Notes: generated from the sequence alone by a model not told the origin. A stretch of DNA of 64,000 nt from Mycolicibacterium tusciae (GCF_002086795.1 NZ_MVIM01000008.1:62001-126000); one strand, 5' to 3'; counted from the stretch's first letter, positions 44,034 through 53,146 are shown. Made by a program: numbers and translations.

Positions 44034-44878
44034 CCACCACCGAGAGCGAGAAGCGCGACACGCTGGAGCGGCCCCGGATCCGCCAGACGAACATCGCCGA
44101 GCAGTCATGGATCATGGTCAAGCGCAACATGATCCACACCAAGCGGATGCCCGAGATGTTGAGCGACGTCACGGTGCAGCCCATCATGTTCGTGCTGCTG
44201 TTCGCGTTCGTGTTCGGTGCCTCGATCGCCACCGCGGGCAGCGCGTCCTACCGCGAGTTCCTGCTTCCCGGCATCCAGGCGCAGACCATCGTGTTCACCG
44301 CGTTCGTGGTGTCCACCGGTATCACCGCCGATGTCGAGAAGGGCATCATCGACCGGTTCCGATCGCTGCCGATCCGACGGTCGGCGGTGTTGATCGGACG
44401 GAGCATCGCCAGCCTGCTGCACTCGTCGATCGGTGTCGTGGTGATGGCGGTGACCGGGCTGTGCATCGGATGGCGGATCCGCGGCGGCTTCGTCGACGCG
44501 GTGCTCGCCTTCGTGCTGATCCTCGTGTTCGGCTTCGGGATGATCTGGTTCGGCATCCTGATCGGATCGCTGATGCGCTCGGTCGAAGCGGTCAACGGCG
44601 TGATGTTCACCGTTCTTTTTCCGATCACGTTCCTGGCCAACACCTTCGCGCCGACCGAGCCCATGCCGCGCTGGCTCCGGGTGATGGCCGAGTGGAACCC
44701 GGTGTCGTCGCTGACCCAGGCGGTGCGGGAGCTGTGGGGCAACGGCCCGCCCGCCCCGCCGGAGGCGCAACTCCCACTCCATCACCCGATACTCGCGACG
44801 ATCCTGTGGTCGCTGGCGATCACCGCGGTGATCGCGCCGTTCGCGTTGCGGGCGTACGCGCGCCGCACGGGCGACTAG
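44030..44878 (+). CDS. ABC transporter permease (DrrB type)
   Basis: This 282-aa membrane protein has about six membrane helices and the ABC2 permease pattern: WIMVKRNMIHTKRMPEMLSDVTVQP, PIMFVLLFAFVFGAS, LLPGIQAQTIVFTAFVVSTGITADVEKGIIDRFRSLP, IGRSIASLLHSSIGVVV and FPITFLANTFAPTEPMP. In DrrAB exporters it forms the pore energised by the ATPase. Translational coupling to the ATPase gene is clear from the 4-bp overlap. What it exports is not indicated; the position next to a FAAL makes a lipid substrate possible. It leaves a 384-bp region before the next firm gene. Confidence 0.9.
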   Translation: MTTTESEKRDTLERPRIRQTNIAEQSWIMVKRNMIHTKRMPEMLSDVTVQPIMFVLLFAFVFGASIATAGSASYREFLLPGIQAQTIVFTAFVVSTGITADVEKGIIDRFRSLPIRRSAVLIGRSIASLLHSSIGVVVMAVTGLCIGWRIRGGFVDAVLAFVLILVFGFGMIWFGILIGSLMRSVEAVNGVMFTVLFPITFLANTFAPTEPMPRWLRVMAEWNPVSSLTQAVRELWGNGPPAPPEAQLPLHHPILATILWSLAITAVIAPFALRAYARRTGD

Positions 44879-44949
44879 GAGCGGATCGCGTCGACCGTCC
44901 ACGCGGTATAGCGATCCCACATCGGGTCGGCCGAACATGACCGCGGCGG

Positions 44950-45171
44950 TCATGGTGCGGACCTGGGTGCGCAGTCGCCGGCCAGCGCCCAAGCGATGCG
45001 ACCCAGACCGATCGCAACACCGATCGAAAGCGCCAGCGCAATCCAGGGATTGAGGGCATCAGCCAGATAGATCTCGGCGATGGCCAGGCCGCCACACCCC
45101 ACAGCGGCCAGGCCCGGGCCACACGGAGGCGGCGGCTCTCGGACATGCTTCCGGTGTACGCCCGTTCGCAC
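44950..45171 (-). pseudogene. Possible frameshifted small membrane protein
   Basis: On the minus strand this frame ends GLAIAEIYLADALNPWIALALSIGVAIGLGRIAWALAGDCAPRSAP, with one or two membrane helices. A more natural start (ATG near 45146, MSESRRLRVARAWPLWGVAAW) is in another frame, and the two would join by a single frameshift near codon 20. The 44879-45261 region holds nothing else convincing apart from a palindrome at 45241. Either a small gene disabled by a shift, or a base error; it may also be chance. Confidence 0.35.
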
Positions 45172-45218
45172 TGCGAAAGCGTCGTCTGAACGGGTTCTTT
45201 ACGCGGCGGTTCAGCATT

Positions 45219-45256
45219 CTGACGGCCGCCGAACCGCTGAGTATTGTGTACTATAC
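45219..45256 (+). promoter_or_regulatory. Palindrome and promoter-like boxes before the Fe-S oxidoreductase
   Basis: CTGACG (45219-45224) and TATTGT (45242-45247) lie 17 bp apart. The latter overlaps GTATTGTGTACTATAC (45241-45256), a partial palindrome matching in GTAT, GT, AC and ATAC on both arms. It is 5 bp before the ATG at 45262, suggesting a repressor site over the promoter of a leaderless gene. Confidence 0.4.
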
Positions 45257-45261
45257 CTAGC

Positions 45262-46293
45262 ATGACCGACAGAGTCCCCGCTCGGCTCGCCGACCACCCG
45301 ACAGTCCGCAAGGTGCGGGCACGCAAAACCGAGAAACCCGGCGTCATCGACGCCGACTGGCTGCGTCAGGTCTGTCTCGACGCCGGCGTCGACGACGTCG
45401 CGTTCGCCAGCGTCGACAATCCCGACCTCGCCTCCGAACGCGAGCACGTCGACGAGGCCTTGCCCGGCGTCGCAAGCTACATCTCCCTGGTCGTCAAGAT
45501 GAACCGCGACAACGTCCGCTCCACCGCGCGCAGCGTCGCCAATCAGGAGTTCCACCGCAGCGGCGAGATCATGAACGAGGCCGCGCACCGGATCACCCGC
45601 GCGCTGCAAGATGCCGGCTACCGCGCGATCAATCCGTCGATGTCGTTTCCCATGGAGATGGACCGGTTCCCCGGTCGGATCTGGGTGGTGGCGCACAAAC
45701 CTGTTGCGGTCGCCTCCGGCCTCGGTGTGATGGGCATCCACCGCAACGTGATTCACCCGAAGTTCGGCAACTTCATCCTTCTCGGCACGGTGCTCGTGGC
45801 CGCGCCGATCAGCAGTTACGGTGAGCCGCTTGACTATTCGCCGTGCCTGGAATGCAAACTCTGCGTAGCGGCCTGCCCGGTTGGTGCCATCAAGAAGGAC
45901 GGGGAGTTCGACTTCTTCGCATGCTCCACCCACAACTACCGCGAGTTCATGGGCGGATTCACCGACTGGGTGCAGACCATAGCCGACAGTGAAGACGCGG
46001 CTGATTTCCGTTCGAGAGTCAGCGATTCCGAGAACGCCTCGATGTGGCAGAGCCTGTCCTTCAAGGCCAACTACAAGGCGGCCTACTGCCTGGCGGTGTG
46101 TCCGGCCGGAGAGGACGTCATCGAGCCGTACCTCGACGACCGCAAGGGCTTCATGGATCTGGTCCTCAAGCCGCTGCAGGAGAAGAAGGAGACCCTCTAC
46201 GTCCTGCCGAACTCGGTGGCGAAGGAGTACGCCGAGCGACGGTTCCCGCACAAGCAGATCAAGGTGGTCGACAGCGGCATCGATGGGCGCTGA
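45262..46293 (+). CDS. 4Fe-4S oxidoreductase (QueG / reductive-dehalogenase-like)
   Basis: This 343-aa protein has a C-terminal 4Fe-4S ferredoxin-type motif (SPCLECKLCVAACPVGAI, CxxCxxCxxxCP) and a later CLAVCPAG that may hold part of a second cluster. Upstream, DWLRQVCLDAGVDDVAFASVDNP and GVMGIHRNVIHPKFGNFILLGTVLVAAPI resemble epoxyqueuosine reductases and related cobalamin-dependent dehalogenase-type enzymes. No queuosine or cobalamin gene is nearby, and the exact reaction is unknown. The ATG at 45262 is the start. It is in the accessory block after the ABC exporter, and a cutinase gene follows 47 bp later. Confidence 0.8.
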   Translation: MTDRVPARLADHPTVRKVRARKTEKPGVIDADWLRQVCLDAGVDDVAFASVDNPDLASEREHVDEALPGVASYISLVVKMNRDNVRSTARSVANQEFHRSGEIMNEAAHRITRALQDAGYRAINPSMSFPMEMDRFPGRIWVVAHKPVAVASGLGVMGIHRNVIHPKFGNFILLGTVLVAAPISSYGEPLDYSPCLECKLCVAACPVGAIKKDGEFDFFACSTHNYREFMGGFTDWVQTIADSEDAADFRSRVSDSENASMWQSLSFKANYKAAYCLAVCPAGEDVIEPYLDDRKGFMDLVLKPLQEKKETLYVLPNSVAKEYAERRFPHKQIKVVDSGIDGR

Positions 46294-46340
46294 TTTCGCT
46301 AGACGGAATAGATTCGCCGCTCGACGGCGTTTGGCCCGGT

Positions 46341-47072
46341 ATGAAGATCAGCCGAGGGGTCACGCGCGGTTTGCTGATGGGTGTTGCTGCACTGATGGTT
46401 TCGGGTGTGACGCTCGTCGCACCGGCATTGCTTCCGTCGGGCCCGACGGGTGTCGCCTCGGCGCAGCCCGCCGAGTGCGCCGACGTTCAGGTCGTGTTCG
46501 CACGCGGCACCGGCGAGCCGGCGGGCATTGGACGCGTCGGCGACGCGTTCGTCGACGCGCTGCGACCGCTGGTGCCGGGGCAGTCGGTGGACGTGTACGC
46601 GGTCAACTACCCGGCCTCGTACGACTTCCTTCGCGCTGCCGACGGTGCCAACGACGCCAGCGCATTCGTTCAGAACACTGTCGCGACCTGCCCCGACACC
46701 AAAATCGTCCTCGGCGGCTTCTCGCAGGGTGCCGCGGTGATCGATGCGCTTGCGATCGCCAACCAGCCGACGCTCGGCTTCACCAACCTGTTGCCGCCGG
46801 CCGCCGCCGATCACGTCGCCGCGGTGGCGGTGTTCGGCAACCCGTCCATCCGGTTGCTCGGCGGCCCGCTCACCTCGCTGAGCCCGCAGTACGGATACAA
46901 GACCATCGATCTGTGCAACGGGGCCGATCCGGTGTGCTCCGGCGGCGACGACAGGCCCGCGCACAGCCTGTACGTGCAGGCCGGATTGACGACGCAGGCA
47001 GCACAATTCGTGGCCAGCCGACTCACCTCCGAGGCGCCGATCACGACGCTGGCGGGCCAGACGCACGGCTGA
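46341..47072 (+). CDS. Secreted cutinase-family esterase
   Basis: Cutinases are exported serine esterases of the alpha/beta-hydrolase fold that cleave short ester bonds in lipids. The 243-aa protein has a signal peptide (LLMGVAALMVSGVTLVAPAL, cleavage near ASAQ), paired cysteines (AECADV, CPDT), and the triad: Ser in VLGGFSQGA (S128), Asp in LCNGADPVC (D196) and His in DDRPAHSLYV (H208). Members in mycobacteria (CFP21-type, Cut proteins) remodel envelope and host lipids. The ATG at 46341 gives the signal peptide start; the longer ORF upstream is an out-of-gene extension. Confidence 0.93.
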   Translation: MKISRGVTRGLLMGVAALMVSGVTLVAPALLPSGPTGVASAQPAECADVQVVFARGTGEPAGIGRVGDAFVDALRPLVPGQSVDVYAVNYPASYDFLRAADGANDASAFVQNTVATCPDTKIVLGGFSQGAAVIDALAIANQPTLGFTNLLPPAAADHVAAVAVFGNPSIRLLGGPLTSLSPQYGYKTIDLCNGADPVCSGGDDRPAHSLYVQAGLTTQAAQFVASRLTSEAPITTLAGQTHG

Positions 47073-47074
47073 CG

Positions 47075-48181
47075 CTAGTAGCGGATCAGACCGCGCAGGT
47101 TCACCCCGGCATGCATATCGGCGTACCCCTGGTTGATCTCCTCGAGGGTGTACTCACGGGTGATCAGCTCGTTGAGTTTCAGCTTGCCCGCCTGGTACAG
47201 CTCGAGCATCCGGGGAATGTCGTGGCGCGGATTCGACGAGCCGAACAGCGAACCGCGGACCTGCTTTTCATAGAGCGTCAGGTCGAACAGCGACATATCG
47301 ACCGAGGTGTCGGTCGGGTGGGGGATCGCCGTCATCACCACGCGTCCCCGCTTGCCGACCAAGCTCAGTGCCTGGGCGACGTACTCGCCTTCGGCTGAAT
47401 CCGTGCTGACGACGCACACGTCGGCCATCGCCCCGTGGGTCAGATCGGACACCAATGCCTGCGCCTCCTCGACCGTGGCTGCGGTGTGCGTAGCGCCGAA
47501 CTCCAGCGACCGGGTGCGCTTGTACTCGATCGGGTCGAGTGCGACGACGGCGCGCGCACCGGCGATCCGGGCACCCTGCACGGCATTGATGCCGATGCCG
47601 CCGACCCCCATCACGACGGCCGTGTCACCGTCGCGGACCTCGCCGGTGCGTACAGCGCTGCCGTACCCAGTGGTGACGCCACAGCCGACGAGCGCAGCGG
47701 TGTCCAGGGCGGTGCCGGGATCCACCTTGATCACCGACGCGACCGGAACGACCGTGTACTCGGAGAACGTGCCGAGCACGCACATCTGGCCCAGCCCTTG
47801 TCCGATCGCATGAAACCGGAAGGTGCCGTCGAGTTGCGGGCCCGCGATGATCGCCGCACCCAGCACACACAGGTTGCTCATCCCGCGCGAGCAGGGATCG
47901 CAGCGACCGCACGCCGGGATGAAGCTCAACACGACGGAATCACCCGCGGCGACGTCGGTGACGCCGGGGCCGACGTCGACGACGACGCCCGCGCCCTCAT
48001 GTCCGCCGACCACCGGCAACTGCATCGGCATGTCGCCGGTGACCAGGTGGTCGTCAGAATGGCACAGCCCACTGGCCGTCAGCTTGACGAGGACTTCGGC
48101 TTCCTTCGGGCCGTCGAGCTCGACCTCCTCCACCTCCCACTTCTGGTGCAGGCCCCATAGCACCGCGGCTTTGGTCTTCAT
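47075..48181 (-). CDS. Zinc-dependent alcohol dehydrogenase (NDMA-dependent type)
   Basis: A class III-like alcohol dehydrogenase of 368 aa. Zinc ligands and site are visible in SGLCHSDDHLVTG and GGHEGAGVVVDVGPGVTD, the structural-zinc lobe in CGRCDPCSRGMSNLC, and a Rossmann GVGGIGINAVQGA binds NAD. The sequence (AAVLWGLHQKWEVEEVELD) is the actinobacterial NDMA-dependent dehydrogenase type, in which NAD is held tightly. Its position 14 bp downstream of a P450 on the same strand suggests sequential oxidation of a hydroxylated substrate to an aldehyde or acid. Confidence 0.9.
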   Translation of the reverse strand: MKTKAAVLWGLHQKWEVEEVELDGPKEAEVLVKLTASGLCHSDDHLVTGDMPMQLPVVGGHEGAGVVVDVGPGVTDVAAGDSVVLSFIPACGRCDPCSRGMSNLCVLGAAIIAGPQLDGTFRFHAIGQGLGQMCVLGTFSEYTVVPVASVIKVDPGTALDTAALVGCGVTTGYGSAVRTGEVRDGDTAVVMGVGGIGINAVQGARIAGARAVVALDPIEYKRTRSLEFGATHTAATVEEAQALVSDLTHGAMADVCVVSTDSAEGEYVAQALSLVGKRGRVVMTAIPHPTDTSVDMSLFDLTLYEKQVRGSLFGSSNPRHDIPRMLELYQAGKLKLNELITREYTLEEINQGYADMHAGVNLRGLIRY

Positions 48182-48195
48182 TGGGACTCGTCTCC

Positions 48196-49467
48196 TCAGC
48201 GCTTCTCGGGGGTCCAGATGGCGGGCAGGCGGTTGATGCCGTTGATGAAGTTGGCCAGCGCGAAGTCGGGCTCGGGAGCCGAGATGTCGGGGATCCGCGT
48301 GTACACCTCGGTGAGCAGCGACTTGAGCATGGTGCGCGCGAGCGCGGCGCCGAGGCAGAAGTGCGGGCCGCCACCGCCGAAGGCAATGTGTGGGTTGGGA
48401 TTTCGCAAAATGTTGAAGGTGTGCGGATCCTCGAAGACATCCTCGTCGCGGTTGCCCGAGTAGTACCACAGCACCACCTTGTCGCCCGCCTTGATGTCCG
48501 ATCCTCGGACGGTGATGTCTTGCGTGGCGGTGCGTCGCATATGCAACAGCGGCGAGGACCAACGCAGCACCTCCTCGACGGCGGTGCCGGCCCGACCCTC
48601 GACATCCTCGACGAGCAACGCGCGCTGGTCGGGGAACTTCGAGAGCGTGTAGATGGCGTGCGCCGAGGCGTGCCGGGTGGTGTCGTTGGCGGCGACGCCC
48701 AGCAGGACGAAGAACGCCTTCAGTTCGTCGTCGGTCATTTTCTTGCCGTCGAACTCGGCCTGCACCATCCACGTCAGCAGGTCGTCGCCGGGGTTGGTCC
48801 GCCGCTGTGGGATCAACACTGAAGCGACCTCGTGGAGGTCCATCACGGCCCCCATGAACAGCTCGAGTTCGCTCTGCTCGCCGCGGATGTTCGGGTCGGT
48901 CCAGCCCACCAGGCGCTGCGCCGCGCGGACCGCCTTGTCACGCAAGTCGCCTTCCGGCAACCCGAAGAAGCTGCCGAAGATGCGTCCGGGCAGTTTCACC
49001 GACACCAGCTCGACGAAGTCACCCTCGCCGAGGTGGGCCATCTCGGTGACCAGATCGCGGGCGTGGCCGCGGATCCAGTCTTCGAGCCGCCGGACGTTTT
49101 TCGGCTTGAAGGCCTCGGTCGTGATGCCCCGCAGCTGGGTGTGCCGGGGTGCATCCATCGCAATGAATGACTGGGCGATCTCGACCGCCTCAGGTGCGAA
49201 GTCCTCCATCGTGATGCCCTGGGCGGAGGAGAAGATCTCCGGATGGCGGCTGGCCATCCGGATGTCCTCCTGTTTGGTCAGGGACCAGAAGCCCCTGGTA
49301 TTGAGCTCGGGTGGTAGCAGGTCCGATTCGGCCGGCCGGCTCCACGGCACCGGGTTCTCTCTGCGCAGCACCTCGAACGCCCGATCACGTTCTTCCGGGG
49401 GTTTGGCCCAGAACGCACGGGCGCTCAGGTCGATGTCTTTGTGCGTCGTCGTCGCCGCAGTGGTCAT
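48196..49467 (-). CDS. Cytochrome P450
   Basis: This 423-aa P450 has the I-helix oxygen motif (VLLGVAANDTTRHA), the ExxR in AVEEVLRWSSPL, the heme loop FGGGGPHFCLGAALA with the axial Cys, and the N-terminal distal region IAMDAPRHTQLRGI. It lacks a reductase domain, so it needs a ferredoxin and reductase; a 3Fe-4S ferredoxin is encoded 2 kb away at 51574. The substrate is unknown, but with the alcohol dehydrogenase downstream, hydroxylation followed by oxidation is likely. The start ATG at 49467 follows the family; the ORF extends upstream without support. Confidence 0.92.
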   Translation of the reverse strand: MTTAATTTHKDIDLSARAFWAKPPEERDRAFEVLRRENPVPWSRPAESDLLPPELNTRGFWSLTKQEDIRMASRHPEIFSSAQGITMEDFAPEAVEIAQSFIAMDAPRHTQLRGITTEAFKPKNVRRLEDWIRGHARDLVTEMAHLGEGDFVELVSVKLPGRIFGSFFGLPEGDLRDKAVRAAQRLVGWTDPNIRGEQSELELFMGAVMDLHEVASVLIPQRRTNPGDDLLTWMVQAEFDGKKMTDDELKAFFVLLGVAANDTTRHASAHAIYTLSKFPDQRALLVEDVEGRAGTAVEEVLRWSSPLLHMRRTATQDITVRGSDIKAGDKVVLWYYSGNRDEDVFEDPHTFNILRNPNPHIAFGGGGPHFCLGAALARTMLKSLLTEVYTRIPDISAPEPDFALANFINGINRLPAIWTPEKR

Positions 49468-49560
49468 GTGGTCATGCTGAACGCCGAGAGCGCCGAGCGG
49501 ACCCGGCGGCCGTGCCATTCGCGGCCCCCGCGGGCCCAATGCGTGGACCGTGCGGGCCGT

Positions 49561-50850
49561 TCAGGTCAGCGGCAGCGTGAAGGTCGCGACCAGCCCGCCC
49601 CCTGCTCGGGCCGAGAACCGCAGTGCGCCGCCGAGCGCCTCGACGATCTGCTGGACGATCCACAGTCCGAGGCCGGCGGTCCCGCGCTGGCCGCCGAGGC
49701 TGACGAATTTCGCGGTCAGGTCGCCCAGGCTCTCCGCAGGCACGCCGGGGCCGCGGTCGGCCACCGAGATGGTGAGATTCGTGTCGGTGCGCGCGCACGT
49801 GACGTCGATCGGCCGGCCACGGCCATGTCGCGCGGCGTTCTCCAGCAGGTTGGTCAGCACTCGGCGCAGTCCTTGCGCATCGATGTCGATCGCCGACACA
49901 TCCCCGGTGACCGCGACCTCGAGGCGCGCGCTCGTCAGCCCGGCCGCGTCGGCCGCCTCGCCGATCAGCGCCGCGACGTCGACGCGTCGTAACCGACCGG
50001 GCGAGAACGTCGGACGTCTGGCGAGCGCCACGTCGGCGAGCGCGTCGAGCATGTCGTTGAGGTGGCGGGCGTGCCGGCCGGCCAGGGCGATCGCCGCGTC
50101 ACGATCGGCCGACGCCATCGGTGAGGCGCCGTCGGTCAGTGCACCGGCGAGGGCCTCCAACGAGGCCACCGGCGTACGGAACTCGTGCAGTAGCACCTGC
50201 AGGCCCTCTTGCTGCGACTCGTAGGACTGCAGCAGCCGGGCGCGCAGATCGCGTTCCTCCTCGGCCGCGGCATGCTCGGCCTCGGCTTCCACCAGCAGCC
50301 GCATCCGTGACCGGTGCTCACGCTCGACGAGCAACGACAGACCGCCTCCGAGAAGCGCGACGAACACCAGGAGCAACGCCCACCACACCCCCTGCAGCGG
50401 GCGGGGCACGGTCGCTACGGCATCTGGGCCGGCCCACAGCGCGACGCCGATGTAACCGAGCCCGGCCACCGCTGCCACCAGCACGGTTTGCGGGAACGAC
50501 AACCGGGCCGCCGACGCGATGACGACCATCACCAACACCGCCACCACGGGGCTCGACGGCCCGCCCGTCAAGGCGATCACCGCCAGCGTCAGCGTCGCAT
50601 CGGAGGCGGTCACCAGCCACGAGTAGCGCGTTCGCCTTATCTCGACGCGAGGGCGGGTCATCAGAATCGCCGCGTAGCCCAGCGCCACACCCAGCACGAC
50701 GGCCACCCCGGCGAGGTGCTGCCGCAGCCAGTCCGGCCCGACCGCCACGAGGACGATGATCGAGATCACCACGGCGACCCGGACCGCGACGACCAAGCGT
50801 GCCAGGCCATAGCCATCCTCGCTGGAGGCCAGCGACTGGAACCGGTTCAC
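49561..50850 (-). CDS. Sensor histidine kinase
   Basis: The 429-aa kinase has an N-terminal membrane part with about six helices (LVVAVRVAVVISIIVLVAVG, HLAGVAVVLGVALGYAAILM and following), a short coiled linker (EAEAEHAAAEEERDLRARLLQSYESQQ), a dimerisation helix with the phosphorylated His (VLLHEFRTPVASLEALAGAL) and the ATPase region (NLLENAARHGRGRPI, ADRGPGVP, GLGLWIVQQIVEALGG). The GTG at 50850 is favoured over an ATG at 50883. It is divergent from the response regulator at 50898, and the two are likely a two-component pair. The signal is unknown. Confidence 0.88.
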   Translation of the reverse strand: MNRFQSLASSEDGYGLARLVVAVRVAVVISIIVLVAVGPDWLRQHLAGVAVVLGVALGYAAILMTRPRVEIRRTRYSWLVTASDATLTLAVIALTGGPSSPVVAVLVMVVIASAARLSFPQTVLVAAVAGLGYIGVALWAGPDAVATVPRPLQGVWWALLLVFVALLGGGLSLLVEREHRSRMRLLVEAEAEHAAAEEERDLRARLLQSYESQQEGLQVLLHEFRTPVASLEALAGALTDGASPMASADRDAAIALAGRHARHLNDMLDALADVALARRPTFSPGRLRRVDVAALIGEAADAAGLTSARLEVAVTGDVSAIDIDAQGLRRVLTNLLENAARHGRGRPIDVTCARTDTNLTISVADRGPGVPAESLGDLTAKFVSLGGQRGTAGLGLWIVQQIVEALGGALRFSARAGGGLVATFTLPLT

Positions 50851-50897
50851 GCGCCGACCATAGACGCGGATTCGACGCAGCATCTAGCATCCGGCCC

Positions 50898-51569
50898 ATG
50901 AGCCAGCGGCCTTACGTGGTGGTCATCGTCGACGACCACGAACTCTTCGCCGAGGGGCTCGAGCTGTTGCTGACCCGCGACTGGGGCGATCAGTTCGTCA
51001 TCGGCGGGCGGACGACCTTCGTCGAAGAGGCCGCCGACCTGGTCGCATCGTGCGATGCAGACGTCGCGATCGTCGACCTGACGATGCCACCCCTTGGCGG
51101 CGTCGCCGCCATCCGGCACATCAAGAAACGCCATCCGCGGACCCGCGTCCTGGCCTTATCGGGCACCGACGACCCGCAGCTGGCCGAGGAGGCACTGCGG
51201 TCGGGGGCCGACGGATTCCTCTCCAAAGCGGTTCGGCCAGAAGCGCTGGCCGGACCGCTGTACACGATCGCGGCGGGCATGCGCGTCGTCGACACCAAGG
51301 TGCTCGAAGGCCTGCTCAGCAACATCCGCAAGCCGCCAGAGGCTCTGCTCGCCGCGTTGAGCCCGGCCGACCTCAAGCTGTGGGTGCTGTTGTCGACGGG
51401 CATGGAGACCGTCGACATCGCCAACCGGATGCTGGTGTCGGAGCGCACCGCCAAGCGCATGGTGGCCTCCTTGCTCAACAAGCTCGGAGTGACCAGCCGG
51501 ATCGCCGCGGCGGGGCTGGCCGGGCGGTGCGGACTGCTCGACGACACGGCCGACGGCCAGCCGCCCTGA
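50898..51569 (+). CDS. LuxR/NarL-type response regulator
   Basis: A response regulator of 223 aa. The receiver has VDDHELFAEGLEL, the phospho-acceptor Asp in VAIVDLTMPPLGG, ALSGTDD and the Lys in GFLSKAV. The C-terminal helix-turn-helix (SPADLKLWVLLSTGMETVDIANRMLVSERTAKRMVASLLNKLGV) is NarL-like but less regular than usual at the start. It is paired with the divergent histidine kinase 47 bp away. TAGCAT at 50885-50890 just before the ATG may be a -10 box for a leaderless transcript. Confidence 0.9.
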   Translation: MSQRPYVVVIVDDHELFAEGLELLLTRDWGDQFVIGGRTTFVEEAADLVASCDADVAIVDLTMPPLGGVAAIRHIKKRHPRTRVLALSGTDDPQLAEEALRSGADGFLSKAVRPEALAGPLYTIAAGMRVVDTKVLEGLLSNIRKPPEALLAALSPADLKLWVLLSTGMETVDIANRMLVSERTAKRMVASLLNKLGVTSRIAAAGLAGRCGLLDDTADGQPP

Positions 51570-51573
51570 GGCG

Positions 51574-51768
51574 TCAGTCCTCGATGCGGAGCGCCTGGGC
51601 GGGGCACATCGCCGCGGCCTGAATGACGGCGGCATGTGCGACCGGCGATGGATCGGGGTCGAGGAGCACCACCTGCTCGCTGTCGTCGGGTAGGTCGAAA
51701 ACCTCGGGCGCGGCCAGGATGCATTGACCGTGGCCTTCGCACAGTTCGTAATCGACGGTGATGTGCAT
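51574..51768 (-). CDS. [3Fe-4S] ferredoxin
   Basis: This 64-aa protein (HITVDYELCEGHGQCILAAPEVF...MCPAQALRIED) has C-x2-H-x2-C near the start, with His replacing the second cysteine, and a final CP. This is the pattern of small acidic [3Fe-4S] ferredoxins that supply electrons to actinobacterial P450s. GGAGGAG stands 3 bp before the ATG at 51768. The nearby P450 at 48196 is a natural partner, though the genes are separated by the two-component pair. It is convergent with the response-regulator gene, 4 bp apart. Confidence 0.9.
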   Translation of the reverse strand: MHITVDYELCEGHGQCILAAPEVFDLPDDSEQVVLLDPDPSPVAHAAVIQAAAMCPAQALRIED

Positions 51769-51874
51769 CGCTCCTCCGCAAGTCGGTTGTGCGCCAGTGT
51801 CGTCGCCGATTCGGAGCCGAGACGCGGGCCGCGCGCGCCAAACCTGGCCTGCCGGTGCCACGTTCGCGTCAGCG

Positions 51875-52453
51875 CTAGCCCCAGGCGTGCACGGTGTTCT
51901 GAGCCGGCTCCAACCCCTGGGAGATCAGCAGTTCGGTGGCGTCGGCGGCCTGCTCGCAGATCGTCGGCACCTCTTTCCACTCCGCCGAGGTGAACGTGCC
52001 GAGCACGAACGCCGCGCCCTCCATCCGGCCGGGCGGGCGACCGATTCCGATGCGAACCCGCTGAAAGTCGTTGGAGCCCAGGGACGATCCCACCGATCGC
52101 AGGCCATTGTGCCCGGCGACCCCGCCACCGAACTTCAGCCGGATGCGGCCGAAGTCGATGTCGAGCTCGTCGTGGATGACGATGATGTCGGCGGGCGCCA
52201 CCGAGTAGAACTTGGCCAGCGGCGCCACCTGACGCCCGGACTCGTTCATGTAGCAGCGCGGTTTGGCGAGCACCACCGGACGGCCGGCAAGCTGACCGGT
52301 GACCACCTCGGCCCCCGACTTCTTATGCACCTTGAAACCCGAGCCGATGCGATCGGCCAGGATGTCGGCGACGAGGAAGCCGACGTTATGCCGCGTGGTG
52401 GCGTACTGCGGACCGGGGTTGCCGAGGCCGACCACGAGTTGGGGTTCGGCCAT
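51875..52453 (-). CDS. pth: Peptidyl-tRNA hydrolase
   Basis: Pth releases peptides from prematurely dropped peptidyl-tRNA so the tRNA can be reused; it is essential in most bacteria. The 192-aa protein has [29 protein letters not shown] with the catalytic His in TRHNVGF, the substrate segment [47 protein letters not shown] and [14 protein letters not shown]. It starts 6 bp after the rplY stop on the same strand, a common pairing. The ATG at 52453 is the start. Confidence 0.97.
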   Translation of the reverse strand: MAEPQLVVGLGNPGPQYATTRHNVGFLVADILADRIGSGFKVHKKSGAEVVTGQLAGRPVVLAKPRCYMNESGRQVAPLAKFYSVAPADIIVIHDELDIDFGRIRLKFGGGVAGHNGLRSVGSSLGSNDFQRVRIGIGRPPGRMEGAAFVLGTFTSAEWKEVPTICEQAADATELLISQGLEPAQNTVHAWG

Positions 52454-52459
52454 CGCGTA

Positions 52460-53146
52460 CTACTCGGAGTCCGCGGCGGGTGTCTCGCCGGCTTCGCCCT
52501 CGCCCTCGCCCTCGGCTGCTTCGCCCTCGGTGGCTTCGCCTTCGGCCTCTTCGCCGCCGGCCTCGCCGGCACCCTCGGCCTCGAGGTCTTGTTCGGTCGG
52601 GGCGGCGACGACGTTGACGACGAGCAGCTCGGGATCGGAGATCAGCGAAACACCGTCGGGCAACGGAATCGCGCTCGCGGTGAACTGGGTGCCGATCTCG
52701 GCGCCCTCGACCGAGACGGTGAGGTTTTCCGGGATCGACTGCACGTCGGCCTCGATCTCGATGCTGTTGCTGTCCTGGGTGACCAGCGTGCCGGGAGTCG
52801 CTTCGCCCTCGACAATGACGTTGACCTCGACGGTGACCTTCTCGCCGCGACGCACGACCAGCAGGTCGGCGTGGGTGATGTTGCGGCGGATCGGATGGAT
52901 GACGAGTGACTTGGTGAGCGCCAGCTGCTCCTTACCCTCGATGTCGAGGGTAAGCACCGCGTTGGTGCCGGCGTGACGCAGCACGGCCGAGAAGTCATGA
53001 GCATCCAGCTCGAGGTGCTGCGGATCGCTGCCGTGGCCGTAGAGGACGGTGGGTACCTTGCCGTTGCGGCGGGCGCGCCGCGAGGCGCCTTTGCCGGTCT
53101 CGGTGCGGACCGCTGCTGCGATGTTGTTCGGCGCGTTCTTGGCCAT
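52460..53146 (-). CDS. rplY: 50S ribosomal protein L25 (CTC-type)
   Basis: L25 binds 5S rRNA. The protein, 228 aa, has the L25 domain at the N-terminus ([42 protein letters not shown]), a CTC-type beta domain, and a low-complexity acidic tail ([30 protein letters not shown]) that is longer than in many species. The tail is Glu/Gly/Ala-rich and probably disordered. The gene is followed by pth, and upstream lies a 132-bp region without a gene before the SDR. The ATG at 53146 is the start. Confidence 0.95.
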   Translation of the reverse strand: MAKNAPNNIAAAVRTETGKGASRRARRNGKVPTVLYGHGSDPQHLELDAHDFSAVLRHAGTNAVLTLDIEGKEQLALTKSLVIHPIRRNITHADLLVVRRGEKVTVEVNVIVEGEATPGTLVTQDSNSIEIEADVQSIPENLTVSVEGAEIGTQFTASAIPLPDGVSLISDPELLVVNVVAAPTEQDLEAEGAGEAGGEEAEGEATEGEAAEGEGEGEAGETPAADSE

